Assembly: GCA_900547945.1 (NCBI GenBank)
Contig: URIT01000014.1
Coordinates: 1-39,538 of the forward strand
Direction of reading: 5' to 3'
DNA from: an uncultured bacterium
GTDB lineage: Bacteria; Verrucomicrobiota; Kiritimatiellia; RFP12; UBA1067
DNA: 39,538 nt
Shown here: piece by piece, positions 15,417 through 24,841 of the stretch
Layout: each line of letters begins with the position of its first letter
Position numbering within the stretch: position 1 is the first letter of the stretch
The notes under the pieces: generated by a model
The model's input: the letters and a program-made list of their open reading frames with translations, nothing else
Told to the model about the DNA's origin: nothing
Databases searched by the model: none
Position numbers and translations under genes: made by a program

Positions 15417-17924
15417 TCAGAAGTCCAGGTTGCTCACGTTGAGCGCGTTGTCCTCGATGAACTTGCGGCGGGGCTCCACCTCGTCGCCCATGAGGAGCGA
15501 GAAGATCTGGTCGGCCTTGACGGCGTCCGCGAGCTGCACGCGCTTCATGTGGCGCTTCGCGGGATCCATCGTCGTCGCGTAGAGTTCCTTGGCGTCCATT
15601 TCGCCGAGGCCCTTGAAACGATAGATGCTCATGCCCTTGCGGCCGCGTGCGTCGATGGCCGCGAGCAGGTCTGGGAGGTTCGCCACGTCCTGCGCCGTGC
15701 CGTCCTCCTCCAGCGTCGCGACCTTGCCCGTCTCGCCGAGGTAGTCGTCCACGGTGAAGCCCATGCCCTGCAGCGAGGCCATCTGCTTGCGCAGGAGGGA
15801 GGCGCGGTAGACCTCCAGCCAGCGGAACGCCATCTGGTCCGTCGGATGGAACATCTCCACCTGGGTGGCGGCGAGGTCGAGCGTCGTCGCCATCTCCTGC
15901 TGGAGTTCCGCGACGCGCGCCTTGAACGCCGCCTCGTCCTTGAGGTACTCGAACGCCGCCGCGTCGCCGGAGCCGCGCACGATCACGTAGCGCGGCACGA
16001 AGCCGTCCGCGTCACGGCGGTCCAGCAGCTCCTTCGCGGAGAGGCCGCGCCGCGCAATGGTCCCCACCGTCGCCTTGATCTCGGCCAGGAGTTCCAGCAG
16101 CCGGCGCGCCGCCTCCTTGTCGAGCGCCTCGCCGTTCGCGCGCCGCACGGTCATGTCGTCGAGGCCGAGGAAGAGGATGCGCGCGTTCATCTCGCCGTCC
16201 GTCAGCACGTACTCGCTCTTCTTCTTGCGCTCCACCTTGTAGAGCGGCGGCTGGGCGAGGTAGACGTAGCCGCGCTCGATGAGTTCGGGCATCTTGCGGT
16301 AGAAGAACGTCAGCAGGAGCGTGCGGATGTGCGCACCGTCCACGTCGGCATCGGTCATGATGACGATCTTGTGGTAGCGGGCCTTCGAGATGTCCCATTC
16401 CTCCGCGAAGCCGCAGCCGATGGCCGTGATGAGCGTGCGGATCTCGTTGTTCGCGAGCATGCGGTCGACGCGCGCCTTCTCGACGTTCAGCACCTTGCCG
16501 CGCAGGGGCAGGATCGCCTGGATCGAACGGTCGCGTCCGGTCTGGGCGGAACCGCCGGCGGAATCGCCCTCCACGAGGAAGAGTTCGGTCTTGGAGGCGT
16601 CGCGGCTGGAGCAGTCGCGCAGCTTGCCCGGCAGGGAAAGGCCGTCCATCACGCCCTTGCGGCGCGTGTTCTCGCGGGCCTGGCGCGCCGCCTCGCGGGC
16701 GCGGTAGGCGAGCAGCGTCTTCTCGATGATCGCCTTCGCGACGGCGGGGTTCTCCTCGAAGTAGGTGAGCAGCTTGTCGCCGACGATGCCCGCCACGATG
16801 CCATCCACCTCGCCGTTGCCGAGCTTCGTCTTCGTCTGGCCCTCGAACTGCGGCTGGGGCACCTTCACGCTCACGACCACGGTCAGGCCCTCGCGCATGT
16901 CGTCGCCGGAGAGCTTTTCCTTCTCCTTGATGAGCTTGTTGTCGACGCCGTACTTGTTGATCGTGGAGGTGAGCGCGCGGCGGAAGCCCGTCAGGTGCGT
17001 GCCGCCCTCCACCGTGTGGATGTTGTTGCAGTACGTCTGCTCGACCGTGGAGTAGGTGTCGGTGTACTGCATCGCCACCTCGGCCATGATCGTGTAGGTG
17101 CCGTCGAGGCGCGTGACCTCCTTCTGGCCCTCGAAGTGCATGACGGGGGAGATCGCCGTCTTGTTCGTGTTCAGGTACGTGACGAACTCGTCGATGCCGC
17201 CCTCGTAGTGGAACGTCTCCTCGTGGTGGCCCTCGCCCTCGTTGTCCTTGAAGTGGATCTTCACGCCCCTGTTGAGGAAGGCGAGCTCGCGCAGGCGGTT
17301 GCAGAGGATCTCCCACTTGAAGGCGTGGCAGGTGAAGATCGAGTGGTCGGGGAAGAACGTCACCTTCGTGCCCGTCTCGTCGCCGCATTCGCCCACGACC
17401 GCGAGCGGCTTCGTGACGTGGCCGCGCGAGAACTCAATGTGGTGGATCTTGCCGTTGCGCTTCACCTCCACCTTCATCCAGTCGGAGAGCGCGTTCACGC
17501 ACGAGACGCCCACGCCGTGGAGGCCGCCCGAGACCTTGTAGTTCGAGCCGTCGAACTTGCCGCCCGCGTGGAGGACGGTCAGCACGACCTCGATGGCGGG
17601 GCGGTGCTGCGTCGGGTGCATGTCCACGGGAATGCCGCGCCCGTTGTCCGTCACGCTCAGCGAGCCGTCCGGGTTGATCTGCACGTCGATGAGCGTGCAG
17701 TAGCCCGCCAGCGCCTCGTCGATCGAGTTGTCCACCACCTCGTACACGAGATGGTGGTAGCCGCGCTCGCCCGTGTCGCCGATGTACATGGCGGGGCGCT
17801 TGCGCACCGCCTCCATCCCCTCCAGCACCTGGATGTTGGCGGCGTCGTAGCTCCCCGCCTGCGAAGGCTTCGGCGACGTCTCGTTCGGCGTGTTCTCGTT
17901 CACGTTCGGCTGTTCTTCGGACAT
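15417..17924 (-). CDS. gyrB: DNA gyrase subunit B
   Basis: 835 aa. The GHKL ATPase domain (AVRKRPAMYIGDTG, EVVDNSIDEALAG, DNGRGIPVDMH, SGGLHGVG), transducer domain and TOPRIM domain (TELFLVEGDSAGGSA, IMTDADVDGAHIRTLLL) are all present. The C-terminus has YRFKGLGEMDAKELY and EPRRKFIEDNAL. An insertion of roughly 170 residues in the TOPRIM/C-terminal region (after the SEYVLTDGEMNA block) is like that of many Gram-negative GyrB proteins. GyrB supplies ATP hydrolysis for negative supercoiling with GyrA, which is not in this window. The start has AGGGA upstream and an extended -10 promoter about 30 nt upstream. A disordered Asn/Pro/Glu-rich tail of about 25 residues precedes the ATPase domain. Confidence 0.97.
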   Translation of the reverse strand: MSEEQPNVNENTPNETSPKPSQAGSYDAANIQVLEGMEAVRKRPAMYIGDTGERGYHHLVYEVVDNSIDEALAGYCTLIDVQINPDGSLSVTDNGRGIPVDMHPTQHRPAIEVVLTVLHAGGKFDGSNYKVSGGLHGVGVSCVNALSDWMKVEVKRNGKIHHIEFSRGHVTKPLAVVGECGDETGTKVTFFPDHSIFTCHAFKWEILCNRLRELAFLNRGVKIHFKDNEGEGHHEETFHYEGGIDEFVTYLNTNKTAISPVMHFEGQKEVTRLDGTYTIMAEVAMQYTDTYSTVEQTYCNNIHTVEGGTHLTGFRRALTSTINKYGVDNKLIKEKEKLSGDDMREGLTVVVSVKVPQPQFEGQTKTKLGNGEVDGIVAGIVGDKLLTYFEENPAVAKAIIEKTLLAYRAREAARQARENTRRKGVMDGLSLPGKLRDCSSRDASKTELFLVEGDSAGGSAQTGRDRSIQAILPLRGKVLNVEKARVDRMLANNEIRTLITAIGCGFAEEWDISKARYHKIVIMTDADVDGAHIRTLLLTFFYRKMPELIERGYVYLAQPPLYKVERKKKSEYVLTDGEMNARILFLGLDDMTVRRANGEALDKEAARRLLELLAEIKATVGTIARRGLSAKELLDRRDADGFVPRYVIVRGSGDAAAFEYLKDEAAFKARVAELQQEMATTLDLAATQVEMFHPTDQMAFRWLEVYRASLLRKQMASLQGMGFTVDDYLGETGKVATLEEDGTAQDVANLPDLLAAIDARGRKGMSIYRFKGLGEMDAKELYATTMDPAKRHMKRVQLADAVKADQIFSLLMGDEVEPRRKFIEDNALNVSNLDF

Positions 17925-17953
17925 GTCTTTCCCTCAAAAATCGTGAGAAGAGG

Positions 17954-17962
17954 ATTATACCA
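17954..17962 (-). promoter_or_regulatory. Extended -10 promoter of gyrB
   Basis: The minus strand reads TGTGGTATAATCC; TATAAT is at 17959-17954, about 30 nt before the gyrB ATG, with no -35. The remaining intergenic DNA to the recJ stop (17963-18098) is GC-rich, with no gene or clear terminator that I can see. Confidence 0.65.
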
Positions 17963-18098
17963 CATCGCGCGCGCGCACGCGAGAAAAATGGTAGGGCGCG
18001 ACGTCCCCGGCGCGCCGCGCGTCGAGGCGGCGCGGGTACAACGCGCACCGTGTGAGCCGAGTAGAGGACAATCCTGGGTTATCGTCTGGATACGTGCA

Positions 18099-19865
18099 TC
18101 AGCTGAATGACGTGGGACGCAGATCGACCACGCGCAGTTCGAGGTGCGGCAGGGCACTGTCGAAACCGGATGTCGTGAGCGTGAAGAACACGTCATACGG
18201 CCTCGCGGCATGTTTGCGAAGATCCTCGGCCCTTCCGCCGTGCCCCCACCAGATGGCGCGCGGCACGTCGCGGTTCACGAACGCAAGCGACAGATGCCGT
18301 CCCTCCACCCCCATCACCCTGACCTCCCGCAGCGTCACACCGCGCAGGCCGAAGACGGGTTCGGGATTTCCCTCGCCGAACGGCTCCAGCCGCCGCAGGT
18401 CGGCATAGAGGCCGGGTGTGAGGTCGCCCGGTTCCACCCAGCCGTCGAAGTCGCGCGCATCCGCATCCAGCGCATGTTCTTTTCTCTGCTTCGCACACGC
18501 CGTCGTGAACGCGGCCCGGAACGCCTCAAACGCCCCCGGCTTGACGGTGAACCCACCGGCGGCGGCATGGCCGCCGAAGCGGACAAGATGTTCCGACGCA
18601 GCCGCGAGCGCGTCATGGACGTTGTACCCGTCCGGCGCACGCACGCTCCCCGTCTCGCCTACCGCCACGGCGGCCGGCACGTGGTAGTGTTCCAGCAGAC
18701 GCGAGGCGACAATGCCCGCAACCCCGAGATGCCACCTCTGCCCCTTGGTCGCTCCCGTCACGCATCCCGCGTCCCAGGCGACGACGGCCTGTAAATCCTC
18801 CTCCCCGGCCTTGTCGATCTGCGCACAGGCCTCCTGGTACATCGTCTGCTCGAACCCGCGCCGTTCACCGTTGAATCCGTCGATGCGGGAGGCCAGCTGG
18901 CGCGCCCCCTCGCGGTCTTCGTCCGTACAGACAAGCAGATCAAAGGCCACATCGGCCGTCTTCATGCGCCCGGCGGCGTTGATGCGCGGCGCGAGCAGGA
19001 AACCATAGTCGCGCGCCGTGAGCGCCGCCGCGCTGCGGGCCGCCTTGTCGCGTAGTTCGCGGAGGCCGCAGGGCGCGCAGCGGTTGAAGTAGGCAAGGGA
19101 CTGCGCGACGAGGATGCGGTTCTGCTCCTTCAACGGCACGAGATCCGCCACGGTCGCGAGCCCCGCAAGGACGAGGAGGGGGCCGCCGAACTTGGGCCCC
19201 GTGTACAAGCCCTTCTCCGTCGCAGCCTGTGCGAGCGCCGAGGCGAGGAAGAACGCGACGCCCGCGCCACAGAGGTCCGCACTACCCGGACACGACTGGA
19301 CGCGCGGATTGACGAGCGCGTCGGCCTTCGGCAGATTCTCGCCGGGCAGATGGTGGTCGGTCACGACGACCTGGATACCCTTCACCTTGAGCTTCGCGAC
19401 CTCGTCCGGCGACGAGATGCCGTTGTCCACCGTGACGACGAGCGCGGCGTCGGCGTGCTCGCACCAGAGGCGCTCCAGGGAGGCGGCGGTCATCCCGTAG
19501 CCCTCGCCGAAGCGGTGCGGGATGAATGCCTCGGCGTTGCCGCCCAGACGGCGGAGCGCCGTGACGAGAATCGCGGACGCGCAGACGCCGTCCGCATCGT
19601 AGTCGCCGAAGACGACGATCTTCCGCTTCGTATGCAGAAACGGCAGAATGACCTGCACGGCCTCCGTCATGCCGGGCAGGTCATCCGAACGCGCCAACCG
19701 AGTCAGGGACGGGTCCAGGAACGCCTCCCGTCCCTCTTCCGTCACACCCCGGGACGCCAGCAGACGCGCCAGGATCGGCGGCAGCCCCGCCGTCCTGAAC
19801 GCCTCCGCGCGCGCCTCGTCCGTCTCGTCAGCCCTGCGTTCCCGCCACGTACACGCATTCCCCAT
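18099..19865 (-). CDS. recJ: Single-stranded-DNA-specific exonuclease RecJ
   Basis: 588 aa from the ATG at 19865; a TTG three codons earlier (19874) is possible. The DHH phosphoesterase motifs are present: FGDYDADGVCA at about 87-96, TVDNGI at 145-150 and TDHHLPGE at 169-176. The DHHA1 domain has GVAGIVASRLLEHY and RFGGHAAAGG, and the C-terminal OB-type domain has RLEPFGEGNPEPVF. RecJ degrades ssDNA 5' to 3' in recombinational and mismatch repair using two metal ions. It begins 19 nt after fabZ, so it appears to be the last gene of the long lpt-pts-fab run. Confidence 0.95.
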   Translation of the reverse strand: MGNACTWRERRADETDEARAEAFRTAGLPPILARLLASRGVTEEGREAFLDPSLTRLARSDDLPGMTEAVQVILPFLHTKRKIVVFGDYDADGVCASAILVTALRRLGGNAEAFIPHRFGEGYGMTAASLERLWCEHADAALVVTVDNGISSPDEVAKLKVKGIQVVVTDHHLPGENLPKADALVNPRVQSCPGSADLCGAGVAFFLASALAQAATEKGLYTGPKFGGPLLVLAGLATVADLVPLKEQNRILVAQSLAYFNRCAPCGLRELRDKAARSAAALTARDYGFLLAPRINAAGRMKTADVAFDLLVCTDEDREGARQLASRIDGFNGERRGFEQTMYQEACAQIDKAGEEDLQAVVAWDAGCVTGATKGQRWHLGVAGIVASRLLEHYHVPAAVAVGETGSVRAPDGYNVHDALAAASEHLVRFGGHAAAGGFTVKPGAFEAFRAAFTTACAKQRKEHALDADARDFDGWVEPGDLTPGLYADLRRLEPFGEGNPEPVFGLRGVTLREVRVMGVEGRHLSLAFVNRDVPRAIWWGHGGRAEDLRKHAARPYDVFFTLTTSGFDSALPHLELRVVDLRPTSFS

Positions 19866-19884
19866 TGTGCGCAAACGGGCCCGC

Positions 19885-20355
19885 CTAGGCTGTCAACTTG
19901 TCCTGCGTGCTCAGCACGCACTTGACCTCGGCCTCGGCGGCGAGTTCGTCGCCGACGTACCCCTTGAGGGCGAAGATGCCGAGGCGGCTCATCACGCGCA
20001 TGTTCTGCGCGACGGTGACGAGCGTGTCGCCCGGACGGACTGGACGGCGGAAACGCACCTTGTCGATGCTTCCCAGGATGAACGCCGCCTGCCCTTCCGG
20101 CAGCACGCCGCGCGCAACGACCGCCGCGCCCGCCACCTGGCACATCGCCTCGACGAGCACGACGCCCGGCACTATCGGGAAGAACGGGAAGTGCCCGCGG
20201 AAGAAGTCGTTCTTCTCCTTCGTGAATGTGTATTTCCCGAGCGCGCCCGTCTCGTCGGCGGAGATGAGTTCATCGACGAAGAGGAACGGATCGCGGTGCG
20301 GCAACAGGTTGATGCCGGGGAGATGGTACTCCTGCTTGAACTTCGGAAATTCCAT
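19885..20355 (-). CDS. fabZ: 3-hydroxyacyl-ACP dehydratase FabZ
   Basis: 156 aa hot-dog-fold dehydratase. LPHRDPFLFVDEL, then the active-site helix region GHFPFFPIVPGVVLVEAM with His55 and Glu69, match the FabZ catalytic pair. It removes water from beta-hydroxyacyl-ACP in the fatty-acid cycle. The ATG at 20355 has GGAGG 6 nt upstream, overlapping the end of fabF (9-nt gap). With fabF and fabH it forms a compact elongation module. FabG, FabD and ACP are not in the window. Confidence 0.94.
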   Translation of the reverse strand: MEFPKFKQEYHLPGINLLPHRDPFLFVDELISADETGALGKYTFTKEKNDFFRGHFPFFPIVPGVVLVEAMCQVAGAAVVARGVLPEGQAAFILGSIDKVRFRRPVRPGDTLVTVAQNMRVMSRLGIFALKGYVGDELAAEAEVKCVLSTQDKLTA

Positions 20356-20364
20356 GTCGCCTCC

Positions 20365-21627
20365 TCAGTGTTTCTTGAAGACCAGGACGCCGTTGTGGCC
20401 ACCGAAGCCGAGCGAGGTGGAGACGGCGACGCGGATGTCTTTCGCGACGCCCGCATTGGGGGTGTAGTCGAGGTCGCACTCGGGGTCGGGGTTCTCGTAG
20501 TTGATGGTGGGCGGCACAAAGGAGTCCGCAATCGCGAGCGCGCAGAACGCGGCTTCGAGGGCGCCGGTCGCGCCGAGCAGATGGCCGGTCATCGACTTCG
20601 TGGAGGAGATCTTGATCTTGCGGGCCTGTTCGTCGCCGAAGACCTCCTTGAACGCCTTCGTCTCCATCACGTCGTTCAGGTGGGTGGAGGTGCCGTGCGC
20701 GTTGATGTAGTCCACCGTGGAAAGATCGTCCACCGCCGCGTCCTTCAGCGCGAGGCGAATCGCCTTCACCGCACCCGCGCCGGAGGGGTCCGGGGCCGTG
20801 ATGTGGTAGGCGTCGGACGTGGCGCCGTAGCCGGCGAGTTCGCAGTAGACGCGCGCGCCGCGCGCCTTCGCGTGTTCCTCGCTTTCGAGGATGAGAACGG
20901 CCGCGCCCTCGCCCATCACAAAGCCGCAGCGGTCGGCGTTGAACGGGCGGGACGCCTTTTCGGGCCGGTCGTTGAACTGCGTGGCGAGGGCCTTCATCTT
21001 CATGAACCCGCCCACGGCGAATTCGGCGATCGTCGCCTCCGTGCCGCCCGCGATCACCACGTCGGCGCGTCCGGCGCGGATCATGTCGAGCGACACGCCC
21101 AGCGCGTCCGTGGAGGAGGCGCACGCGGTGACGACCACCTGGGCGGGGCCCTTCGCACCGAGCGTCATCGAGACGTTGCCGGCGGCCTCGTTCGCGATCA
21201 GCTCGGGGATGGCGAGGGGGGAGAGACGGTCCGGCCCGCGCTCGAAGAGCGTCTGCCACGCCACGCCGTTCGTCTCCATGCCGCCGATGCCGTTGCCGAG
21301 GATCGTCGCCACGCGGTCCATGTCGGGCTTCGCCTCGTCGGTGTAGCCGGAGTCCTTCCACGCCTCGACGGCGGCGGCGACGGCGTACTTCGAGAAGAGG
21401 TCCATGTGGCGCGCGGCCTTGCGGTCCACGTAGCCCGTCTCGTCCAGGTAGGCGTCGAAGTTCTTCACTTCACCCGCGACCTGGCAGGTGCAGCGCGAGG
21501 GATCGAACCGCGTGATGCGCGTGATGCCGCACGCGCCGGCCTTGACGTTGGCCCACGCGGCATCCTTGCCGTTCCCACAGGGCGTGACCATTCCAATTCC
21601 AGTGATGACGACTCTCTTCATGTTCAT
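20365..21627 (-). CDS. fabF: Beta-ketoacyl-ACP synthase II
   Basis: 420 aa condensing enzyme of the thiolase fold. The catalytic triad is visible: Cys169 in TACASSTDA, His in NAHGTSTHLND and His in KSMTGHLLGA. The C-terminal GFGGHNGVL is also typical. It elongates acyl-ACP with malonyl-ACP. Two in-frame ATGs six bases apart (21627 and 21621) each have an AAGGAG correctly placed, because the leader contains AAGGAGAAGGAG. The family usually starts at the second (MKRVVITG), so either may be used. It sits 37 nt after fabH and 9 nt before fabZ. Confidence 0.95.
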   Translation of the reverse strand: MNMKRVVITGIGMVTPCGNGKDAAWANVKAGACGITRITRFDPSRCTCQVAGEVKNFDAYLDETGYVDRKAARHMDLFSKYAVAAAVEAWKDSGYTDEAKPDMDRVATILGNGIGGMETNGVAWQTLFERGPDRLSPLAIPELIANEAAGNVSMTLGAKGPAQVVVTACASSTDALGVSLDMIRAGRADVVIAGGTEATIAEFAVGGFMKMKALATQFNDRPEKASRPFNADRCGFVMGEGAAVLILESEEHAKARGARVYCELAGYGATSDAYHITAPDPSGAGAVKAIRLALKDAAVDDLSTVDYINAHGTSTHLNDVMETKAFKEVFGDEQARKIKISSTKSMTGHLLGATGALEAAFCALAIADSFVPPTINYENPDPECDLDYTPNAGVAKDIRVAVSTSLGFGGHNGVLVFKKH

Positions 21628-21664
21628 CTCCTTCTCCTTGTTAAACTCCTGTTCCTGGCCGCGC

Positions 21665-22648
21665 CTACAGGTGCGGCCACTGCATGTACGTGCCCGCGTA
21701 GGTGAGGCCCGCGCCGAACCCGCACAGGACGATCTTCATGCCGTCCGTCAGCTCGCCCTTCCGCACGGCCTCGTCGAGCGCGAGCGGGATCGAGGCGGCG
21801 GAGGTGTTGCCCGTCGTCTCCAGGTTGAGGTAGAACTTCTCCAGCGGCAGCTTCATGCGGCGCGCCACGGCCTCGATGATGCGCCCGTTCGCCTGGTGGG
21901 CGAAGACGCGGTCGAGGCGGTCGGGCGTGGTGCCCAGCTTCTCGCAGAGCTGGTTCGTGACCTTCGAGAGGGCGCGCACCGCGAACGCGAAGACGTCGTG
22001 CCCCTGCAGCACGAGGTAGGGGATCTTCACCGTGCCGGGCTCCGCGCGGCGGCGCGCGCCGCCCTCGCGCGAGATGAAGCCCGCGCCGTTGCCGTCGGCC
22101 CAGAGGACGGTGTGCGCGCCCGGGCCCTCCTCGCCGGGCACGTCGCCCAGCACCACGGCGCCCGCGCCGTCGCCGAAGAGGATGCAGCTCGACCGGTCGC
22201 GCCAGTCGACGACGCGCGAGAGCGTCTCCGAGCCGATCACGATCGCCTTGCGCGACGGGTTCACCTTCACCCAGCAGCGCGCCTGGTCCAGCGCGTAGAC
22301 GAAGCCCGCGCACGCGGCCTGCAGGTCGTACGCCCCCGTGGCGGGGCAGCCGAGCGCGGCCTGCACGAGGCACGCCGTGGAGGGGAAGGTGTTGTAGTCC
22401 GGCGACGACGTCGCCACGATGATGAGCCCGATCTCCTCCGGCGCAACGCCGGCCGCCTCCATCGCCGCGCGCGCGGCCTTGGTCGCCATCGTGGACGTGC
22501 AGTCGTCCTCCTCCGCGATGTGGCGGGCGTGGATGCCCGTGTGGGAGAAAATCCAGTCGTCGGACGTCTCCAGCGACTTCGCGAGATCGTCGTTCGTCAC
22601 CACCTGGGGCGGCAGATAGCTGCCCGTTCCGAGAATCTTGAGTGCCAT
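21665..22648 (-). CDS. fabH: Beta-ketoacyl-ACP synthase III
   Basis: 327 aa. The KAS III catalytic residues are present: Cys113 in QAACAGFVYAL, His in FAHQANGRIIEAV and Asn in TGNTSAASIPLAL; the C-terminus has LCGFGAGLTYAG. FabH condenses acetyl-CoA with malonyl-ACP to start fatty-acid synthesis. The N-terminus (MALKILGTGSYLPP) matches the family, but no Shine-Dalgarno is present; instead a four-copy GTTAAGTG repeat occupies the leader. It follows ptsI by 67 nt. Confidence 0.95.
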   Translation of the reverse strand: MALKILGTGSYLPPQVVTNDDLAKSLETSDDWIFSHTGIHARHIAEEDDCTSTMATKAARAAMEAAGVAPEEIGLIIVATSSPDYNTFPSTACLVQAALGCPATGAYDLQAACAGFVYALDQARCWVKVNPSRKAIVIGSETLSRVVDWRDRSSCILFGDGAGAVVLGDVPGEEGPGAHTVLWADGNGAGFISREGGARRRAEPGTVKIPYLVLQGHDVFAFAVRALSKVTNQLCEKLGTTPDRLDRVFAHQANGRIIEAVARRMKLPLEKFYLNLETTGNTSAASIPLALDEAVRKGELTDGMKIVLCGFGAGLTYAGTYMQWPHL

Positions 22649-22657
22649 GTTGCTGTA

Positions 22658-22689
22658 GTTAAGTGGTTAAGTGGTTAAGTGGTTAAGTT
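22658..22689. repeat. Four tandem copies of GTTAAGTG upstream of fabH
   Basis: An 8-bp unit is repeated four times (the last copy ends TT) and replaces the expected ribosome binding region of fabH. The same TTAAGTGGTTAAG spacer joins the hairpin modules near the NusG-like gene (30571-30579 and 31193-31204), so it belongs to that repeat family. Confidence 0.85.
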
Positions 22690-22715
22690 GTTAGCCATTC
22701 AAGCTGGTTGAAGGG

Positions 22716-24533
22716 TCAGACGGACGTGAAGAACGACTGGATCTCCTCCAGCTGGGGGACCTTCGAGACGAGGTAGGCGCGGCAGAGCGCGTAGATCTCC
22801 GCCGCCGAGCGTTCCGCGCACGCGGCGCGCGCGCGGTCCGCGAGTTCCCGGAGTTCGGCCCGCGTGAGCGCGCGCAGCACCTTGCGGAGCACGGGGATGT
22901 AGCTCGCGCTCATCGACAGCTCGCCCACGCCGAGTCCCACCCAGAGCGCGCCGAGCACGGGATCGCTCGCCGTCTCGCCGCACACGGCGACGGGGATGCC
23001 CGCCGCCGCCGCCGCCTTCACCGTCATGTCCATCAGGCGGATCACGGCGGGGTTCGTGGGCTGGTAGAGGTAGGCGACCTGCTCGTTGCCGCGGTCGGCG
23101 GCGAGCGTGTACTGCACGAGGTCGTTCGTGCCCACCGAGAAGAAATCAACCTCCCGCGCGAGCTGGTCGGCGCAGAGGGCGGCGGACGGGATCTCGATCA
23201 TGCACCCCACGGGGATCTTCTCGTCAAAGGGGATGCCCTCCGCGCGCAGTTCGTCCTTCGCGCGGCGCAGCTCGTCGTTCGCCTTCCGCAGTTCCTGCGC
23301 CGTCGCGACCATCGGCCACATGATCGCCGAGGGGCCTGCGGCGCTCGCGCGCAGGATCGCGCGCACCTGGGCGCGGAAGACCTTGCGGTTGGCAAAGAGC
23401 CAGCGGATGGAGCGGCAGCCGAGGAAGGGATTCGCCTCGTGCGACGGCGTGCCGCGCATGAGCTTGTCACCGCCGATGTCGAGCGCGCGGAAGACGACGC
23501 GCGCCTCGGGGCCCATCGCGGCGGCGGCGCGCACGGCGGAGGCGTAGTCCGCCGCCTGCTCCTCCTCGGTCGGCTCGTGGTCGCCGCCCAGCCAGAGGTA
23601 TTCGGTGCGGTAGAGGCCCACGCCCTGGGCGCCGAACGCGGCGAAGCCGCCCATCGGCACGCCCGGCTGGGCGTTCGCGCAGAAATGGACCGCCTGTCCG
23701 TCCTTCGTCGTGCCGGCGCGGTCCTCCGCGAGGAGCGCAAGCAGTTCGCGCTCGCGCCGCACGAGGCGGGCGAATTCGGCGCAGGTGCGCACGTCGGGGT
23801 TCACGGTGACGGCGCCGTTCGTGCCGTCGAGCAGCACGTCGTCCCCGGGCTTCACGCGGGACACGATGTCCCCCAGCCCCACCACGGCGGGGATGCCGAG
23901 GATGCGCGCGAGGAGCGCGACGTGCGAGGTCGCCGACCCGCGATCCGTCGCGAAGCCGAGCACGAGCTCGCGCGGCAGGGCCACGGTGTCGGACGGCGAG
24001 AGATCGGCGGCGACGATGATCACCGGCTCGGTGATCTGCGCGAAGGCGTTCCCCGTGCGCCCGAGGAGGACGCGCAGCACGCGGCGCTCCACGTCGTCGA
24101 CGTCGCGCACGCGCTCGCGCAGGTAGGGGTCCTTCATCCGGCCGAAGATCGCGCGGAACTCGGCCACCGTGCGCCGCACGGCCGCCTCGGCGTTGACGCG
24201 CCGCTCGCGGATCAGGCGCTCGACCGACCGGCAGAGGGATTCATCATCCAGGATTTCAAGGTGGTTCGCGAAGACGGCGGCGGCGTTTCCGCCCCCCGCG
24301 CCCAGCTGGGCGACGAGCGCCTCGATCTGCGCGCGCGTCTGGGCGCGCGCCGTGCCGTAGCGGGCGACCTCCGCCTCCACGCGGTCGGGGGAGACCTCGT
24401 ATTCGGGGACGTTCTGGACGTCATCGGGACGGTGGACGAAAACCGGTCCCGCGGCAAAGCCGCGGGAAACGGCGATTCCGGTGACGGTGACCATCGCGGG
24501 CTTGGCCCCGGCTCTTTCTTCCTGCTCGCCCAC
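22716..24533 (-). CDS. ptsI: Phosphoenolpyruvate-protein phosphotransferase (enzyme I)
   Basis: 605 aa from a GTG at 24533; an ATG at 24494 (MVTVTGIAVSRGFAAGP) gives 592 aa and fits the family N-terminus equally well. The order is HPr-binding and swivel domain with the phospho-histidine motif DRGSATSHVALLAR, then the PEP-binding TIM barrel. The barrel has GVGLYRTEYLWL, GGDKLMRGTPSHEANPFLG, FFSVGTNDLVQYTLAADRGN and the proton-donor cysteine in VAVCGETASDP. Enzyme I passes phosphate from PEP to HPr. It starts 5 nt after ptsH. No EIIA, EIIB or EIIC gene is nearby, so the relay may be regulatory or may serve permeases elsewhere. Confidence 0.95.
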   Translation of the reverse strand: MGEQEERAGAKPAMVTVTGIAVSRGFAAGPVFVHRPDDVQNVPEYEVSPDRVEAEVARYGTARAQTRAQIEALVAQLGAGGGNAAAVFANHLEILDDESLCRSVERLIRERRVNAEAAVRRTVAEFRAIFGRMKDPYLRERVRDVDDVERRVLRVLLGRTGNAFAQITEPVIIVAADLSPSDTVALPRELVLGFATDRGSATSHVALLARILGIPAVVGLGDIVSRVKPGDDVLLDGTNGAVTVNPDVRTCAEFARLVRRERELLALLAEDRAGTTKDGQAVHFCANAQPGVPMGGFAAFGAQGVGLYRTEYLWLGGDHEPTEEEQAADYASAVRAAAAMGPEARVVFRALDIGGDKLMRGTPSHEANPFLGCRSIRWLFANRKVFRAQVRAILRASAAGPSAIMWPMVATAQELRKANDELRRAKDELRAEGIPFDEKIPVGCMIEIPSAALCADQLAREVDFFSVGTNDLVQYTLAADRGNEQVAYLYQPTNPAVIRLMDMTVKAAAAAGIPVAVCGETASDPVLGALWVGLGVGELSMSASYIPVLRKVLRALTRAELRELADRARAACAERSAAEIYALCRAYLVSKVPQLEEIQSFFTSV

Positions 24534-24538
24534 GCGGA

Positions 24539-24826
24539 CTACTGCTCGTCGGGGATGTCGAACTTCCGCTGCACGAGCGCCTCAAGTTCGTCGAGGACCT
24601 CGTGGGCCTGCGGCCCCGTCGCCGTGACGACCAGCTTCGTGCCGCACGTCGCCTCCAGCGTCATGAGCGCCATGATGGACTTCCCGCTCACCACGTTCCC
24701 GTCCTTCTCCACTTCCACGTCCGCGTCGAAGCGCGACGCGATCTTCGCGAAAAGACCCGCCGGTCGCACGTGGAGGCCGTATTTGTTGATCAGGACAAGG
24801 GCCCTGGTTTCCTTCTGGTCAGCCAT
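24539..24826 (-). CDS. ptsH: Phosphocarrier protein HPr
   Basis: 95 aa, a small alpha/beta carrier. His19 in KYGLHVRPAGLF is the site phosphorylated by enzyme I. Ser50 in SGKSIMALMTL corresponds to the serine phosphorylated by HPr kinase, which is encoded immediately upstream. Both sites are intact, so serine and histidine phosphorylation can both operate. AAGGAG lies 11 nt before the ATG, in a 15-nt gap after hprK. The C-terminal end is slightly longer than in E. coli HPr (85 aa). Confidence 0.95.
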   Translation of the reverse strand: MADQKETRALVLINKYGLHVRPAGLFAKIASRFDADVEVEKDGNVVSGKSIMALMTLEATCGTKLVVTATGPQAHEVLDELEALVQRKFDIPDEQ

Positions 24827-24841
24827 TTGGATGTTTCTCCT

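Noticed and set aside
15387..18110. Other long plus-strand frames, for example opposite gyrB, fab genes and icd
   Set aside because: Same shadow effect; each lies exactly opposite a well-identified gene and has no recognisable motif.
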